From: JANQPX01 sp965222015
GTDB lineage: Bacteria; Pseudomonadota; Alphaproteobacteria; Geminicoccales; Geminicoccaceae
Reading direction: 5' to 3'
NCBI GenBank assembly: GCA_965222015.1
Contig: CBDCTL010000024.1
Coordinates: 1,860,001 to 1,924,000 of the forward strand
Length of the DNA: 64,000 nucleotides
A model generated the notes under the pieces. The model worked only from the letters and a program-made list of their open reading frames with translations, searched no databases and was not told the origin of the DNA. Position numbers and translations under genes: made by a program. Positions 62,259 to 64,000 of the stretch are shown here, in pieces. Position 1 is the stretch's first letter, and each line of letters begins with the position of its first letter.

Positions 62259-64000
62259 TCAGTGGGCGGGTAACGCGGGCCTGAGTGCTTTCGCCGCGTC
62301 CGGTCCCTCCTCGCACCAGATCCGCCAGACAGCGCGAAAGGCATCCTCGAGCGAACGGGCGTGGCTGTCGCGATCGCAGAGCGGAGAGTGCAGCACGGTG
62401 TCGCGCAGCGCCCGCCGGGCCGTTTTGAGCAGTCCGGGGTTTTCTGCGAGCAGCCGTGCCGTCAGCACGTAGTCCTCCGGAGTTTCTGCGATCCCGGCCT
62501 CGAATCCGATGGCGGTCAACAGGCTGGCGCCGACCCGGCCGGCGTGGCGGTCGCCCCGCAGCGTCACCACGGGCACGCCCATCCAGAGCGCTTCGCAGGT
62601 CGTCGTGGTGCCGTTGTACGGCGTGGTATCGAGGGCGATGTCGATGTCGTTGTAGACGGCGAGATGGCTTTCCGGGGTCTGGCGAAACTCGCAAAAACCG
62701 ACCCGGCCGGGATCGATCCCTCGCTGTGTGAACCCGTCCCGGATGACCTGCTGCGCCGTGGCGTCGCCGCTGCTGGTGGATTTGCAGAGCAGCCGCGAAT
62801 CGGGGACGGCGCGAAGCACCTCGGCCCAAAGCGCGATGACGCCGGGATTGATCTTGGCGAAGTTGTTGAACGAGCCGAAGGTCATGTGACCCCGATGTTC
62901 GAAGGGCGACGATTCCAAAGGTGGTGCGTGGCTCGGTATCGCGTAACTCAGAAAGCAGCCGGGCAGGCGGATCAGCGTCTCGCCGTAGTCCTCGTCGGCG
63001 CCTTCGGGGTCGGCGATCCAGTCCGTGATGCGGTAGTCGATCGCCGGCAGACCGGTGGTGTTGGGATAGCCGATATAGCTCATCTGAATCGGCGCCGGCC
63101 TGGCGGTGAAGGCGAGAATTCGGGTGTCGCGGGTCAGGCCGGCGAGGTCGATCAGAATGTCGATGCGGTCTTCGCGGATCCGTTCGGCCAGCGCCTGATC
63201 GTTCAGGTCGAAGACGTTTCGCCATTCGGTCACCTGGCGACGGAGATCTTCGCTGACCCCGTCTTCCCTCGCGAGATGGGCGTAGGCGACGACGTCGAAG
63301 CGGTCGCGATCGAAGGCGTCGAGGAAGGGGCGCGCGAAATAGGCGACCGAGTGGCTGCGAAGATCCGGCGAGACATAGCCGATGCGAAGCCGGCGTTCGG
63401 GATCGTGCGGCGGCGCCAGACCGCGCTGATCCATGGGCGGCAGGGCTCCGGCGAAGCGCCGGCCGACGGCCAGGTGGGCATCCCGCAGTTCCTGACGTGT
63501 CAGGTCAGGGTCGTAATTCAGATACATGACCCGGGTCGCCTGAAGCGGAAACGCGTCGGGCGCCAGTCGCTCGGTGAGGGCCATGTCGTCCAGCCCTTCG
63601 CGGGTCCGGGCCTGCGCGACCTTCATCATGCCGCGGAGATTGGCGGCATTGCCGGCCTGAGCGCTGTCATCGGGGATGGCGTCGAGATGACGGGCCATGT
63701 CGTCGAACTGACTGAACCTGTGCATGATCGACGCGAGCATGGAGCGCATCTCGGCGTCTTCTTCGATGCCGAGCGCCTGTTCGGCGGTGGTCCTGGCGAG
63801 TTCGACTTGGTTCTGCAGGATGGCGAGACGTGCCAGCTGGCGCAGCCAGTCGGCCCGCTCGGGCTCCAGCTCTAGTGCGTCCTGATGCAGTTCGAGGGCG
63901 CGATTTCTATCATCGGCCTGGATGCAAATTTCGGCACATTCCACCAGGACGTCTGCCTGATCCGTGACGAGCGGCAGGAGCAGATCGACCGCACGCCGTG
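62259..64000 (-). CDS. O-GlcNAc transferase-like TPR glycosyltransferase (GT41), 5' end outside window
   Basis: At least 579 residues; the frame is open to the right edge, so the N-terminus is missing. The N-terminal part has TPR repeats (ALELHQDALELEPERADWLR and LARTTAEQALGIEEDAEMR). The catalytic region has RIGYVSPDLRSHSVAYF, ILIDLAGLTRDTRILAFTAR, MTFGSFNNFAKINP and LDTTPYNGTTTTCEALWMGV with TLRGDRHAGRVGASLL, as in bacterial SPINDLY/OGT-like enzymes. These add sugars to Ser/Thr. Next to flagellin it is the best candidate for flagellin glycosylation, though other targets cannot be excluded. Confidence 0.88.
   Translation of the reverse strand, partial: RRAVDLLLPLVTDQADVLVECAEICIQADDRNRALELHQDALELEPERADWLRQLARLAILQNQVELARTTAEQALGIEEDAEMRSMLASIMHRFSQFDDMARHLDAIPDDSAQAGNAANLRGMMKVAQARTREGLDDMALTERLAPDAFPLQATRVMYLNYDPDLTRQELRDAHLAVGRRFAGALPPMDQRGLAPPHDPERRLRIGYVSPDLRSHSVAYFARPFLDAFDRDRFDVVAYAHLAREDGVSEDLRRQVTEWRNVFDLNDQALAERIREDRIDILIDLAGLTRDTRILAFTARPAPIQMSYIGYPNTTGLPAIDYRITDWIADPEGADEDYGETLIRLPGCFLSYAIPSHAPPLESSPFEHRGHMTFGSFNNFAKINPGVIALWAEVLRAVPDSRLLCKSTSSGDATAQQVIRDGFTQRGIDPGRVGFCEFRQTPESHLAVYNDIDIALDTTPYNGTTTTCEALWMGVPVVTLRGDRHAGRVGASLLTAIGFEAGIAETPEDYVLTARLLAENPGLLKTARRALRDTVLHSPLCDRDSHARSLEDAFRAVWRIWCEEGPDAAKALRPALPAH

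Noticed and set aside
1..64000. CRISPR array, insertion sequence or prophage
   Set aside because: No regularly spaced repeats, transposase or phage structural genes were found; the only repeats are those listed.

Overview
The window is high-GC chromosomal DNA from an alphaproteobacterium. The evidence is a SAM-II riboswitch in front of metZ, a compact flagellin with an alphaproteobacterial N-terminus, PssY/ExoY-type sugar transferase architecture, YnjBCD and TctABC transporters, and GC-rich third codon positions throughout. I cannot fix the order or genus from sequence alone. I saw no rRNA, tRNA, CRISPR array, transposase or prophage gene.

Layout: 1-9.4 kb holds housekeeping and amino-acid genes: a choline-sulfatase broken by a 19-bp tandem duplication, a ThDP enzyme, a glyoxalase I-like protein, a secreted Calx-beta protein, metZ under a SAM-II riboswitch with its own terminator, pyrD, and comM. 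9.4-16.5 kb is a minus-strand run of two glycosyltransferases, a polysaccharide deacetylase and a peptide-type ABC ATPase plus binding protein with no permease. 16.7-20.3 kb is a YnjBCD-type ABC operon. 20.7-25.5 kb has an undecaprenyl-phosphate sugar transferase, a TRIC-type membrane protein and an FtsH-type protease. 25.7-33.6 kb is mixed: a YeeE/YedE sulfur transporter with a SoxS-like thioredoxin, a LEA14-like lipoprotein, a cupin, a DMT exporter, an esterase, and an amidase-fold protein lacking its whole catalytic triad. An LtrA-like membrane protein overlapping a voltage-gated K+ channel follows.

35.5-46.0 kb is the most unusual region: a plus-strand operon of a very large multi-cupredoxin multicopper oxidase (about 1,940 codons, interrupted by at least six single-base frameshifts), a secreted beta-propeller protein, an SCO1/SenC copper chaperone and a cytochrome c fused to a periplasmic-binding-protein-like domain. 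Together these look like an extracytoplasmic copper-dependent oxidation system, possibly for metal oxidation. The oxidase is either newly decayed or badly sequenced.

46.0-57.0 kb is a catabolic island: a divergent FadR-type regulator, two fumarylacetoacetate-hydrolase-family enzymes, a malate/lactate dehydrogenase-family oxidoreductase, a TauABC/SsuABC-type ABC importer, a TctC binding protein with a fused TctA-TctB permease, and OsmC. A GFA-family gene sits between them on the other strand. It probably imports and degrades an organic acid or sulfonate. After a 1.1-kb stretch with no convincing gene, 58.1-64.0 kb is a flagellar filament locus (fliD, flaG, flagellin) next to a methyltransferase and an O-GlcNAc-transferase-like TPR protein (cut by the window end), which suggests flagellin glycosylation.
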